Source: Rattus norvegicus
Taxonomy: Eukaryota; Chordata; Mammalia; Rodentia; Muridae
Length of the DNA stretch: 64,000 nt
Direction of reading: 5' to 3'
Assembly (NCBI RefSeq): GCF_036323735.1
Contig: NC_086034.1
Coordinates: 30,713,439-30,777,438, forward strand
Shown here: positions 47,200-58,380 of the stretch, one piece after another
Numbering within the stretch: the first letter of the stretch is position 1
Layout of the letters: the number at the start of each line of letters is the position of its first letter
Notes under the pieces: model-generated
What the model saw: only the letters and a program-made list of their open reading frames with translations
Told to the model about the DNA's origin: nothing
Database searches by the model: none
Program-made: the position numbers and the translations under genes

Positions 47200-47870
47200 A
47201 ATAAAAAATTTTAGTAGTCTGGAAAATAATTCTTCGACTCAAATCAATGCTCATGCATCTATCGTTTTTTTAAAGTCATTTTGGATGAAATGCATGTATG
47301 TTAGAATATGAATAATTGCTTTTTCTTATTTAATAATATCAGGAACTAGGAAATACAATATAAAACTTCAGTTTGGGCAATAAATATATAAAATGTTTGT
47401 ATCATATTCTGTTTTTTTTTTTCATGAAAAAAGGTCAAAAATAATTGTCTTAAATTTTGAAATTTCACAACTGAGGAGTGGGAACAGATTTCAGTCTGAC
47501 TCACTGGAGCCTGAGCTTGTAAATGCTGCCCCTTGTAACACATGTGAGAGAAACTTCTTCTTGTTAATCACAAGTATTGTGTTATGAATGTTTCCTCAGT
47601 TTTCACAGACTTTGACAATAGTGAAGGCAAATGTAGACACTGTGGGGAAAGGGTCGCCTTAGCAAGTTCAGGCCACACAATTATTTTAGCAGCTGTATTT
47701 TACTGTCTTCAAGTTAGTTCAATCCTTTGATATATTTTGAATTATTTCTCAAAAGCAATTTTTATTTAATGGATTATTTAACACCCTATGCAGAACTCCA
47801 TATTTTCTGCTATAATAACCTAATATTTTCTTGATTTGAAATTCTTTTTATTACATTTTTATCTTCCCCC
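47200..47870. other. Unique AT-rich DNA
   Basis: No feature recognised. Confidence 0.45.
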
Positions 47871-47871
47871 T

Positions 47872-48096
47872 ATCTCTCTCTGTCTCTCTTTGTCTCTGTG
47901 TCTCTCTCTGTCTCTGTCTCTCTGTCTCTCTCTGGCTCTCTCCCTCTCTCTGTCTCTCTCTCTCACTGTTCCTCCCTCCCTGCCTCCCTCTCTACCTCTC
48001 TCTTTGAGTCTCTCTGTCTCTCTACCTCTGTCTCTGTCTTTCTCTTCCTCCTTCCCTTCCTTCCTCTCTCCTCTCCCCCTCTCCCCATCCCCCCAC
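47872..48096. repeat. (TC)n / polypyrimidine tract
   Basis: TCTC, TGTC and CCTC units with strong strand asymmetry. Long Ser/Leu frames on the + strand and Arg/Glu frames on the minus strand are repeat artefacts. Confidence 0.95.
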
Positions 48097-48097
48097 G

Positions 48098-48147
<50 letters not shown>
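48098..48147. repeat. (GT)n microsatellite
   Basis: About 22 GT units directly after the polypyrimidine tract. Confidence 0.96.
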
Positions 48148-48148
<1 letters not shown>

Positions 48149-48254
48149 TGGCTACAAGGGCACACAGATCATGGAGGTCCAAGGACAGTTTTATATGTTG
48201 GTCCTTACTTGCTGTCACGTTTCAATGATTCTCTCTTCTTAACTGACTCATACT

Positions 48255-48425
48255 CCCAGCTTCTTATCCCACATCTTTCAAGGATTCTCCTTTCTCTTTC
48301 TCCATATAGCCTATAGCATGACATCTTACTTTCCGTTTCTTGGTTATAGATATGTGCTACCACATACAGCTTAATGTGAGTTCTGGAGATATGAGTTCAG
48401 GGTCTCATATTTACAACTGGGGAAA
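48255..48425 (-). mobile_element. B4-like SINE (-), old
   Basis: 'ggttatagatatgtgctaccacatacagctt' (B1-like part) is followed by 'aatgtgagttctggagatatgagttcagggtctcatat' (reverse tRNA-derived part), the order of a reversed B4. Weak. Confidence 0.5.
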
Positions 48426-48939
48426 ACATTCAACTTAAAATGTTAAGTTTACTTTCATCTCAAGCTAACTAGATGACATTTTTTAAGATCACGGTGCAGA
48501 AGTACTCTTCCTACTGATGAGCTTTATTTTCAACAAACACTGTATTTTTGATTTCAGCTTTTCCACCTCAGGTTGTAGAACCTTGATTTATTAATGCAAA
48601 CAACCAAACTGAAAGCCAGACATCTGCAAAATGATTTGACAGTATCATTTGAACACGCCAAACCAGAAAAACCAAATCTCGGGATAATTAGAGGTGACTG
48701 GGCATCCAGGAAGCCAAGATCTTGGCACTTAAACTTGAATAAGGTCACTAGTGAGCCCACTATTAGCTTAGTTTCTTCAGATTAAATAATATTATATTGT
48801 GGTGAGTTTCTTGAATTATAAAGTGCATAAAGATTTAATAAAATATTTACACTTGAACAAAGTATGCTAGAGCACTGTCTTTGTTATCTTTAATTTCTTA
48901 TTTTTGAATTCAAAACACACTGACCAAAATTTCCCCCAT
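48426..48939. other. Unique DNA
   Basis: No feature recognised. Confidence 0.4.
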
Positions 48940-49040
48940 TACTATTCCTCAGAATCACCTCCTTTCCCCTCTCTGCCAGATCCATGTTTCTTTCATTTTT
49001 CTCAGAAAAGACAAGGGCTCCTAGGAATATCAACCATTCC
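48940..49040 (+). mobile_element. Fragment of the old LINE-like segment seen at 6826
   Basis: 'tctgccagatccatg', 'tctcagaaaagacaagggctcctaggaatatcaacc' matches the 6870-6930 wording. Short and diverged. Confidence 0.45.
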
Positions 49041-49641
49041 TGTTTCTGCCCCAATACCATGCAGTTTTAATGACTATTGCTCTGTAGTTCAGCTTGAGAT
49101 CAGGAATGGTGCTTCCTCTCAAAGGTCTTTTGATTGTTCAGGATGGTTGGCTATCCTGAATTTTTTGTTTTTCTATATGAAGTTGAGAATTGTTCTTTCT
49201 AACTCTATGAAGAATTGGTTGGAACATTGATGGGGATTGCATTGGATCTGTAGATTGCTTTTGGTAACATGGCTATTTTCACTGTGTTAATTCTATCTAT
49301 CCTTCAGCTTGGGAGATCGTTCAATCTTCTGAGATCTTCAATTTCATTCTTTAGGGTCTTGAACTTCTGGTCACACAGATCTTTCACTTATTTGATTAGA
49401 GTTACACCAAGATATATTGTTTTCAGTTATTATAAAAGGTGTTGTTTCCCTTACTTTTTTCAGCATGTTTGTGATTGGTCTAAAGGGAGGTTACTGATTT
49501 GTTTGAGATAATTTTATGTCCAGCCACTTTGCTGAACATTTTTATGGGCTGTAGTTGTCCTCTGGTAGGATTTTGGGGGATATTTAATGTATATTATCCT
49601 GTCATCCACAAATAGCAATACTTGGACTTACTATTTTCCAA
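49041..49641 (-). mobile_element. Old L1 ORF2 fragment (-)
   Basis: Reverse complement of L1 ORF2 from just upstream of the catalytic box (about 49600) to 'actgcatggtattgg' (about 49050). Multiple stops. It adjoins two L1 3' ends in the same orientation. Confidence 0.82.
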
Positions 49642-50985
49642 TTCCTTTTTTATTAGTTATTTTATTTATTTACATTACAAATGTTGTCTGCCTTCCTGGT
49701 CACCCTTCTGCAAACCTCCCATCTCATTCTCCTTCTCCCCCCTCCCCTTTTCCTCTATGACAGTGCTCCTTCACCTACTCACCTCCTCCTGCCTTAGTGC
49801 TCTAGCATGCCCCTACCCTGAAGCATCAAGCCTTCCACAAAACCAATGATTTCAGATAAGACCATCCTTTGCTACACATGTAGCTAGAGTCATGGACCGA
49901 TCCGTGTATTCTTGTTGGTTGGTGGTTTAGTCCCAGAGAACTCTGGGAAGTTCCAGTCAGTTGATATTGTTGTTCTTCTAATGGGAATGCAATCCCCTTC
50001 ATCTTCTTTAGTTCTTCCCCTAACTAAATCCATTGAAATTCCTGAGGTCAGTCCAATGGTTGGCTGTGAGTGTCTGCATCTGTACTTGTCAGGTGCTGGC
50101 AGAGCCTCTCAGGGAACATCTATACCTCCTGTCAGCAAACACCTCTTGGCACAGGCAATAGTGTTAGAATTTGGTATCTGCAGTTGTGATGGATTCCCAG
50201 GTGTGGCAGTCTCTTGATGGCCTTTCCTTCAGTCTCTGCTCCATTTATTGTCTCTATGTTTCCTTTAGACAGGAATGATTCTGGCTTAAAAATTTTGAGA
50301 AAAGTCAGTAGCCCTGACCCTTAACTGAGGGCTACGCCTTTCTATTGGGGGTGGTTTCTACGGGTTTTATCTCCCCCTTGTTGAGTGTTTGATCTAAAGT
50401 CATTCCCATTGGGTCTTGGGAACTTCGTTTTTCCCTGGAGTCTGAGACTTTCTAGTGTTTTCTCCCAGTTCCTCACCCCGCAGTGCTACATATTTTTTCT
50501 AGTCTTCTCTTGACCCTCTGGACTTTTCTCCTCTCTCTTCCCATACCTGGTCCTGATGCTGTATCTCCCTCCCCTATCTCTCCCTTCCAGGTCTCTCCCT
50601 CCTTCTACCTTCCTTGATAATTTTGTTCCCCCTTCTAAGTAGAATTGAAACATGCACACTTTGGTATTCCTTCTTGTTAAGCTTCTTATGATCTCTGAGT
50701 TGGGTATTCTGAGCTCTGGGGCTAATAACCACTTATCAGTGACCACATACCATGTGTGTCCTTTTGTGTCTATGCTATCTCACTCAGGATAATATTTTCT
50801 ACTTCTATCCATTTGCCTGAAAATTTCATGAAGTCATTGTTTGTAATAGCCGAGTAGTACTCCATTGTGTAAATGTACCAAATTTTCTGTATCCATTCTT
50901 CTGTTGACAGACTTCTAGGTTGTTTCCAGCTTCTGGCTTTCATAAATAAGGCTTCTCTGAACATAGCAGAGCATTTCATCTAATG
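49642..50985 (-). mobile_element. L1 3' end (-), older
   Basis: T-rich tail at 49645-49680, then L1 3' UTR and the ORF2 end (cttatcagtgaccacataccatgtgtg... ctgttgacagacttctagg), broken off at about 50985. It is inserted into, or beside, the ORF2 fragment at 49041-49641. Confidence 0.82.
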
Positions 50986-51400
50986 TCCCTCCCTTTGAGT
51001 CCTGAGAGTCTCTCACCTCCCAGGTCTCTGGTACTTTCTAGAGGGTCCCCCCACCCCCCGCAACTTTCCTGCCTCTCAGCTGAGGTTGAATGTTTCCATT
51101 CATTCTTCTGATCCTCAGGGCTTCTCTCCTGTTCCTCCCCCATACTTGATCATGTTCCCCTTTCCCCTTGCCCTCCCCACTCCTTCCCAGGTCTCTTCCT
51201 CCTCCTGCCTTCCTCCCAAGTGGAATTGAAGCATTCTTACCTTGGCTCTTCTGCTAGTTAATCTTCCTGAGTACTGTAGATTGTATCCTAGTTTTTCTGA
51301 ACTTTTTGGCTAATATCCACTTAGTAGTGTACATACCACACATGTTCTTTTGAGTTTGAATTATCTCACTCAGAATGATATTTTCTAGTTCAATCCATTT
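50986..51400 (-). mobile_element. Second older L1 3' UTR fragment (-)
   Basis: It repeats part of the 3' UTR already present in the neighbour (cctgatcatgttcccc, aagtggaattgaagcattc, atccacttagtagtgtacatacc). It is therefore a separate copy or a duplication. Confidence 0.7.
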
Positions 51401-51564
51401 GCTTGCAAAACAATCCCCACATTTTGTGTTTTCTTTATTATGTCTGTTTTCATTCTTAGGTCTTCAGGTATTGAACAGTTTTATTTTTTCCTTTACCTCT
51501 TTTGTTTTCCTTGGCTTTTATTCAGGGATTTATTTATTCAATTCCAATTTTTTTGCTTGTGTTT
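51401..51564 (-). mobile_element. Old L1 ORF1-region sequence left of the young L1
   Basis: The wording 'tgcttgtgttttcctcaagt' and the T-rich context resemble reversed ORF1 coiled-coil sequence, continued by 'tctttaagtgattcatttattcc' at 58195. The young L1 therefore apparently landed in the ORF1 region of an older L1. Confidence 0.5.
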
Positions 51565-51573
51565 TCCTCAAGT
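51565..51573. repeat. Left TSD candidate of the minus-strand L1
   Basis: TCCTCAAGT, repeated at 58186-58194. Short, so moderate support. Confidence 0.7.
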
Positions 51574-51609
51574 GGTTTTTTTTTTTTTTAATTAACTTGA
51601 GTATTTCGA

Positions 51610-52300
51610 GTGTTATTCCCTTTCCTGGTTTCCGGTCAAACATCCCCCTCCCCCCTCCCCTTCCTTATGGGTGTCCCCCTCCCAACCCTCCCCCCATTGA
51701 CGCCCTCCCCACATAGTCTAGTTCACTGGGGGTTCAGTCTTAGCAGGACCCAGGGCTTCCCCTTCCACTGGTGCTCTTACTAGGATATTCATTGCTACCT
51801 ATGGGGTCAGAGTCCAGGGTCAGTCCATGTATAGTCTTTAGGTAGTGGCTTAGTCCCTGGAGGATCTGATTGCTTGGCATTGTTGTACTTTTGGGGTCTC
51901 GAGCCCATTCAAGCTCTTCCAGTTCTTTCTCTGATTCCTTCAATAGGGGACCTATTCTCAGTTCAGTGGTTTGCTGCTGGCATTCGCCTCTGTATTTGCT
52001 GTATTCTGGCTGTGCCTCTCAGGAGAGATCTACATCCGGCTCCTGTCGGTCTGCACTTCTTTGCTTCATCCATCTTGTCTAATTGGGTGGCTGTATATGT
52101 ATGGGCCACATGTGGGGCAGGCTCTGAATGGGTGTTCCTTCAGTCTCTGTTTTAATCTTTGCCTCTCCCTTCCCTGCCAAGGGTATTCTTTTTCCTCATT
52201 TAAAGAAGGAGTGAAGCATTCACATTTTGATCATCCGTCTTGAGTTTCGTTTGTTCTAGGGATCTAGGGTAATTCAAGCATTTGGGCTAATAGCCACTTA
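51610..52300 (-). other. 3' UTR of the minus-strand L1
   Basis: C-rich on the + strand (51640-51712), meaning G-rich in the transcript, as in the other young copy. It ends in 'ttaacttgag...' next to the T-run. Confidence 0.88.
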
Positions 52301-52897
52301 TCAATGAATGCATACATGTATGTCTTTCTGTGATTTGGTTAGCTCACTCAGGATGTTATTTTCCAGTTCCAACCATTTGCCTACGAATTTCATAAACTCG
52401 TTGTTTTTGATAGCTGAGTAATACTCCATTGTGTAGATGTACCACATTTTCTGTATCCATTCCTCTGTTGAAGGGCATCTGGGTTCTTTCCAGTTTCTGG
52501 CTATTATAAATAAGGCTGCGATGAACATAGTGGAGCACGTGTCACTTTTACATGTTGAGGCACCTTTTGGGTATATGCCCAAGAGAGTTATAGCTGGATC
52601 CTCAGGCAGTTCAATGTCCAATTTTCTGAGGAACCTCCAGACTGATTTCCAGAATGGTTTTACCAGTCTGCAATCCCACCAACAATGGAGGAGTGTTCCT
52701 CTTTCTCCACATCCTCGCCAGCATCTGCTGTCACCTGAGCTTTTGATCTTAGCCATTCCCACTGGTGTGAGGTGAAATCTCAGGGTTGTTTTGATTTGCA
52801 TTTCCCTTATGACTAAAGATGTTGAACATTTCTTTAGGTGTTTCTCAGCCATTCGGCATTCCTCAGCTGTGAATTCTTTGTTTAGCTCTGAACCCCA
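52301..52897 (-). pseudogene. ORF2: ORF2 C-terminal segment of the minus-strand L1, other frame
   Basis: It reads WGSEL..., then MAEKHLKKCSTSLVIREMQ and SRCWRGCGERGTLLHCWWDC without a stop. The last residues are altered (HVCIH) by a one-base deletion near 52315, which moves the stop to 52301. As in the + copy it is off-frame from the upstream ORF2 by the A5 run. Confidence 0.85.
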
Positions 52898-55800
52898 TTT
52901 TTAATAGGGTTATTTGTTTCCCTGCAGTCTAACTTCTTGAGTTCTTTGTATATTTTGGATATAAGGCCTCTATCTGTTGTAGGATTGGTAAAGATGTTTT
53001 CCCAATCTGTTGGTTGCCGTTTTGTCCTAACCACAGTGTCCTTTGCCTTACAGAAGCTTTGCAGTTTTATGAGATCCCATTTGTTGATTCTTGATCTTAG
53101 AGCATAAGCCATTGGTGTTTTGTTCAGGAAATTTTTTCCAGTGCCCATGTGTTCCAGAAGCTTCCCTAGTTTTTCTTCTATTAGTTTGAGTGTGTCTGGT
53201 TTGATGTGGAGGTCCTTGATCCACTTGGACTTAAGCTTTGTACAGGGTGATAAGCATGGATCAATCTGCATTCTTCTACATGTTGCCCTCCAGTTGAACC
53301 AGCACCATTTGCTGAAAATGCTATCTTTTTTCCATTGGATGGTTTTGGCTCCTTTGTCAAAAATCAAGTGACCATAGGTGTGTGGGTTCATTTCTGGGTC
53401 TTCAATTCTATTCCATTGGTCTATCTGTCTGTCTCTGTACCAATACCATGCAGTTTTTATCACTATTGCTCTGTAATACTGCTTGAGTTCACGGATAGTG
53501 ATTCCCCCTGAAATCCTTTTATTGTTGAGGATAGCTTTAGCTGTCCTGGGTTTTTTGTTATTCCAGATGAATTTGCAAATTGTTCTGTCTAACTCTTTGA
53601 AGAATTGGATTGGTATTTTGATGGGGATTGCATTGAATCTGTAGATTGCTTTTGGTAAAAGGGCCATTATTACTATATTAATCCTGCCAATCCATGAGCA
53701 TGGGAGATCTTTCCATCTTCTGAGGTCTTCTTCAATTTCTTTCCTCAGTGTCTTGAAGTTCTTATTGTGCAGGTCTTTTACTTGCTTGGTTAAAGTCACA
53801 CCGAGGTACTTTATATTATTTGGGTCTATTATGAAGGGTGTCATTTCCCTAATTTCTTTCTCGGCTTGTTTCACTTTTGTATAGAGGAAGGCAACTGATT
53901 TATTTGAGTTAATTTTATACCCAGCCACTTTGCTGAAGTTGTTTATCAGCTTTAGTAGTTTTCTGGTGGAACTTTTGGGATCACTTAAATATACTATCAT
54001 ATCATCTGCAAATAGTGATATTTTGACCTCTTCTTTTCCGATCTGTATCCCCTTGACCTCCTTTGGTTGTCTGATTGCTCTGGCTAGAACTTCAAGAACT
54101 ATATTGAATAAGTAGGGAGAGAGTGGGCAGCCTTGTCTAGTCCCTGATTTTAGTGGGATTGCTTCAGGTTTCTCTCCATTTAGTTTAATGTTAGCAACTG
54201 GTTTGCTGTATATGGCTTTTACTATGTTCAGGTATGGGCCTTGAATTCCTATTCTTTCCAGGACTTTTATCATGAAGGGGTGTTGAATTTTGTCAAATGC
54301 TTTCTCAGCATCTAATGAAATGATCATGTGGTTCTGTTCTTTCAGTTTGTTTATATAATGGATCACGTTGATGGTTTTCCGTATATTAAACCATCCCTGC
54401 ATGCCTGGGATGAAGCCTACTTGATCATGGTGGATGATTGTTTTGATGTACTCTTGAATTCGGTTTGCCAGAATTTTATTGAGTATTTTTGCGTCGATAT
54501 TCATAAGGGAAATTGGTCTGAAGTTCTCTTTCTTTGTTGTGTCTTTGTGTGGTTTAGGTATAAGAGTAATTGTGGCTTCGTAGAAGGTATTCGGTAGTGA
54601 TCCATCTGTTTCAATTTTGTGGAATAGTTTGGATAATATTGGTATGAGTTCTTCTATGAAGGTTTGATAGAATTCTGCACTAAACCCGTCTGCACCTGGG
54701 CTCCTTTTGGTTGGGAGACCTTTAATGACTGCTTCTATTTCCTTAGGAGTTATGGGGTTGTTTAACTGGTTTATCTGTTCCTCATTTGACTTTGATACCT
54801 GGTATCTGTCTAGGAAATTGTCCATTTCCTGAAGATTTTCAAATTTGGTTGAATATAGGTTTTTATAATAAGATCTGATGATTTTTTGAATTTCCTCTGA
54901 ATCTGTAGTTATGTCTCCCTTTTCATTTCTGATTTTGTTAATTTGGACGCACTCTCTGTGTCCTCTCATTAGTCTGGCTAAGGGTTTATCTATCTTGTTG
55001 ATTTTCTCAAAGAACCAACTTTTGGTTCTGTTGATTCTTTCTATGGTCCTCTTTGTTTCTACTTGGTTGATTTCAGCTCTGAGTTTGATTATTTCCTGCC
55101 TTTTACTCCTCCTGGGTGTATTTGCTTCTTTTTGTTCTAGAGCTTTTAGGTGTGCTGTCAAGCTGCTGACATATGCTCTTTCCTGTTTCTTTCTGCAGGC
55201 ACTCAGCGCTATGAATTTTCCTCTTAGCACAGCTTTCATTGTGTCCCATAAGTTTGGGTATGTTGTACCTTCATTTTCATTAAATTCTAAAAAGTTTTTA
55301 ATTTCTTCCTTTATTTCTTCCTTGACCAGGTTATCATTGAGTAGAGCATTGTTCAATTTCCACGTATATGTGGGCATTCTTCCCTTATTGTTATTGAAGA
55401 CCAGTTTTAGGCCGTGGTAGTCTGATAGCACGCATGGGATTATTTCTATCTTTCTGTACCTGTTGAGGCCCGTTTTTTGACCAATTATATGGTCAATTTT
55501 GGAGAAAGTACCATGAGGAGCTGAGAAGAAGGTATATCCTTTTGCTTTAGGATAGAATGTTCTATAAATATCCGTTAAGTCCATTTGGCTCACGACTTCT
55601 CTTAGTCTGTCGACATCACTGCTTAATTTCTGTTTCCATGATCTGTCCATTGATGAGAGTGGGGTGTTGAAATCTCCCACTATTATTGTGTGAGGTGCAA
55701 TGTGTGTTTTGAGCTTTAGTAAGGTTTCTTTTACGTATGTAGGTGCCCTTGTATTTGGGGCATAGATATTTAGGATTGAGAGTTCATCTTGGTGGATTTT

Positions 55801-56112
55801 TCCTTTGATGAATATGAAGTGTCCTTCCTTATCTTTTTTGATGACTTTTAGTTGAAAATTGATTTTATTTGATATTAGAATGGCTACTCAAGCTTGCTTC
55901 TTCTGACCATTTGCTTGGAAAGTTGTTTTCCAGCCTTTCACTCTGAGGTAGTGTCTGTCTTTGTCTCTGAGGTGTGTTTCCTGTAGGCAGCAGAATGCAG
56001 GGTCCTCGTTGCGTATCCAGTTTGTTAATCTATTTCTTTTTATTGGGGAGTTGAGGCCATTGATGTTGAGAGATATTAAGGAATAGTGGTTATTGCTTCC
56101 CTTTATATTCAT
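52882..56112 (-). pseudogene. ORF2: L1 ORF2p (-), single premature stop in the endonuclease
   Basis: 3231 nt, exactly the length of the + copy. Codon 75 is TGA (55890-55888), where the other copy has GGA, within the endonuclease domain. All other codons to the terminal TAA are open. Downstream Met145 opens 932 residues with the rest of the endonuclease motifs (GDFN, SDYHG where the other copy has SDHHG) and the complete RT (FADD box intact). A Tyr replaces the first His of SDHHG, i.e. the position of catalytic His232 or its neighbour, depending on alignment. Any product started internally would lack an endonuclease. Confidence 0.93.
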
Positions 56113-56170
56113 ATTTTGATGTGAGGTTATGTTTGTGTGCTTTCATTCTCTTTGTTTTGTTGCAAGACGA

Positions 56171-57268
56171 TTAGTTTCTTGCTTCTTCTAGGGTATAGCT
56201 TGCCTCCTTATGTTGGGCTTTACCATTTATTATCCTTTGTAGTGCTGGATTTATAGAAAGATATTGTGTAAATTTTGTTTTGTCATGGAATATCTTGGTT
56301 TCTCCATCTATGTTAATTGAGAGTTTTGCAGGATACAGTAACCTGGGCTGGCATTTGTGTTCTCTTAGGGTCTGTATGACATCAGTCCAGGATCTTCTGG
56401 CCTTCATAGTTTCTGGCGAGAAGTCTGGTGTGATTCTGACAGGTCTCCCTTTATATGTTACTTGACCTTTTTCCCTTACTGCTTTTAACATTCTTTCTTT
56501 ATTTTGTGCGTTTGGTGTTTTGACAATTATGTGACGGGAGGTGTTTCTTTTGTGGTCCAATCTATTTGGAGTTCTGTAGGCTTCTTGTATGTCTATGGGT
56601 ATCTCTTTTTTTAGGTTAGGGAAGTTTTCTTCTATGATTTTGTTGAAGATATTTACTGGTCCTTTGAGGTGGGAGTCTTCACTCTCTTCTATACCTATTA
56701 TCCTTAGGTTTGATCTTCTTATCGAGTCCTGGATTTCCTGTATGTTTTGGACCAGTAGCTTTTTCCGCTTTACATTATCTTTGACAGTTGAGTCAATGAT
56801 TTCTATGGAATCTTCTGCTCCTGAGATTCTCTCTTCCATCTCTTGTATTCTGTTGGTGAAGCTTGTATCTACAGCTCCTTGTCTCTTCTTTTGGTTTTCT
56901 ATATCCAGGGTTGTTTCCATGTTTTCTTTCTTGATTGCTTCTATTTCCATTTTTAATTCCTTCAACTGTTTGATTGTGTTTTCCTGGAATTCTTTCAGGG
57001 ATTTTTGCGATTCTTTCAGGGATTTTTGCTATTCCTCTCTGTAGGCTTCTACTTGTTTATTAATGTTTTCCTGTGTTTCCCTAAGGGAGTTCTTCATGTC
57101 TTTCTTGAAGTCCTCCAGCATCATGATCAAATATGATTTTGAAACTAGATCTTGCTTTTCTGGTGTGTTTGGATATTCCATATTTGTTTTGGTGGGAGAA
57201 TTGTGCTCTGATGATGCCATGTAGTCTTGGTTTCTGTTTCTTGGGTTCCTGCGCATGCCTCTTGCCAT
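56171..57268 (-). pseudogene. ORF1: L1 ORF1p (-), one nonsense codon plus heptad duplication
   Basis: 366 codons including the stops. Codon 80 is TAG (57031-57029), where the + copy has TCG, in the coiled coil. Directly downstream a 21-nt unit is present twice (56990-57010 and 57011-57031), encoding ESQKSLK-type residues, so one extra heptad is added. A 3-nt insertion lies near residue 57 (DMKNSLRET against DMNTLRET). The RRM-like and C-terminal domains are open from Met at 56965. Confidence 0.93.
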
Positions 57269-57466
57269 CAGATTATCTCTAGTGTTACTTTGTTCTGCTA
57301 TTTCTGACAGTGGCTAGACTGTCCTATAAGCCTGTGTGTCAGGAGTGCTGTAGACCTGTTTTCCTCTCTTTCAGTCAGTTATGGGGACAGATTGCTCTGC
57401 TTTCGGGCGTGTAGTTTTTCCTCTCTACAGGTCTTCAGCTGTTCCTGTGGGCCTGTGTCTTGAGTT
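57269..57466 (-). promoter_or_regulatory. Non-monomeric leader of the minus-strand L1
   Basis: Counterpart of 10884-11079, with few differences. Confidence 0.85.
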
Positions 57467-58012
57467 CACCAGGCAGCTTTCTTGAAGCAGAAAAGTTGGT
57501 CTTACCTGTGGTCCCGAGGCTCAAGTTCGCTCGTGGGGTGCTGCCCACGGGCTCTTTGCAGCGGCAGCAACCAGGAAGATATGCACCGCCCCTTCCGGGA
57601 GCTTCAGTGCACCAGGGTTCCAGATGGCCTTTGGTGTTTTCCTCTGGCGTCTGAGATGTGTGTGCAGAGAGCAGTCTCTTCTGGTTTCCCAGGCTTGTCT
57701 GCCTCTCTGAAGGTTTAGCTCTCGCTCCCACGGGATTTGGGTGCAGAGAACTGTTTATCCTGTCTGTTTCCTTCAGGTTCTGGCGGTGTCTCAGGCAGGG
57801 GTCCTGACGCTCCTGGGCCCTCCCCCACGGGAGCCCAGAGGCCTTATACAGTTTCCTCTTGGGCCAGGGATGTGGGCAGGGGTGGGCAGTGTTGGTGGTC
57901 TCTTCTGCTCTGCAGCCTCAGGAGTGCCCACCTGACCAGGCGGTTGGGTCTCTCTCTCACAGGGTCTGGGAGCAGAAAGCTGCTGCTGGCCGGGATCCGC
58001 GGGTGTGGGACT
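57467..58012 (-). promoter_or_regulatory. L1 5' UTR inner monomer (-)
   Basis: Reverse complement of the 10338-10883 unit, GC- and CpG-rich. Some CpG sites differ from the + copy. Confidence 0.9.
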
Positions 58013-58185
58013 TCCGGTAAACACAGGACGTGCCTGGTCCTAGAGGAATTCTGCCTCCGTGTGTCCTGAGCTCACCAGGCAGCTTTCTTGCAGCAGAAAA
58101 GTTGGTCTTACCTGTGGTCCCGAGGCTCAAGTTCGCTCGTGGGGTGCTGCCCACGGGCTCTCTGCAGTGGCAACAACCAGGAAGA
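58013..58185 (-). promoter_or_regulatory. L1 5' UTR outer monomer, 5' truncated
   Basis: Only the proximal 173 bases of a monomer (from the boundary 'ccggtaaacacagg' outward) before the element ends at the TSD. Confidence 0.88.
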
Positions 58186-58228
58186 TCCTCAAGTTCTTTA
58201 AGTGATTCATTTATTCCTTTTTCTCCCC

Positions 58229-58238
58229 TTTGGTGGTG

Positions 58239-58269
<31 letters not shown>

Positions 58270-58380
58270 TTGTTGTTGTTGTTGTTGTTGTTGTTGTTCT
58301 TCTTCTTCTTCTTCTTCTTCTTCTTCTTCTTCTTCTTCCTCCTCCTCCCCCTCCTCCCCCTCCTCCTCCTCTTCTTCTTT
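58229..58380. repeat. Compound (GTT)n-(CTT)n-(CCT)n microsatellite
   Basis: Three adjacent trinucleotide blocks, giving poly-Val, poly-Leu and poly-Ser frames that are not genes. Confidence 0.95.

Larger units (their letters stand above)
51574..58185 (-). mobile_element. Near-full-length young L1 (-)
   Basis: In minus-strand order: a truncated outer monomer (58185-58013), a nearly complete inner monomer (58012-57467), leader, ORF1, ORF2, 3' UTR and a T-run (51575-51589). The 9-mer TCCTCAAGT at 51565-51573 and 58186-58194 is the best TSD candidate. It is very similar to the + strand copy at 9718-16789. ORF1 has one nonsense codon, and ORF2 has one before its usual stop. Its promoter carries about 1.2 monomers against nearly two in the + copy. 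Confidence 0.94.

Noticed and set aside
47836..48242. Ser/Leu-rich frames of 114-130 residues and the Arg/Glu frame opposite
   Set aside because: All lie in the TC and GT repeats. They have no non-repeat domain and are open on several frames at once.
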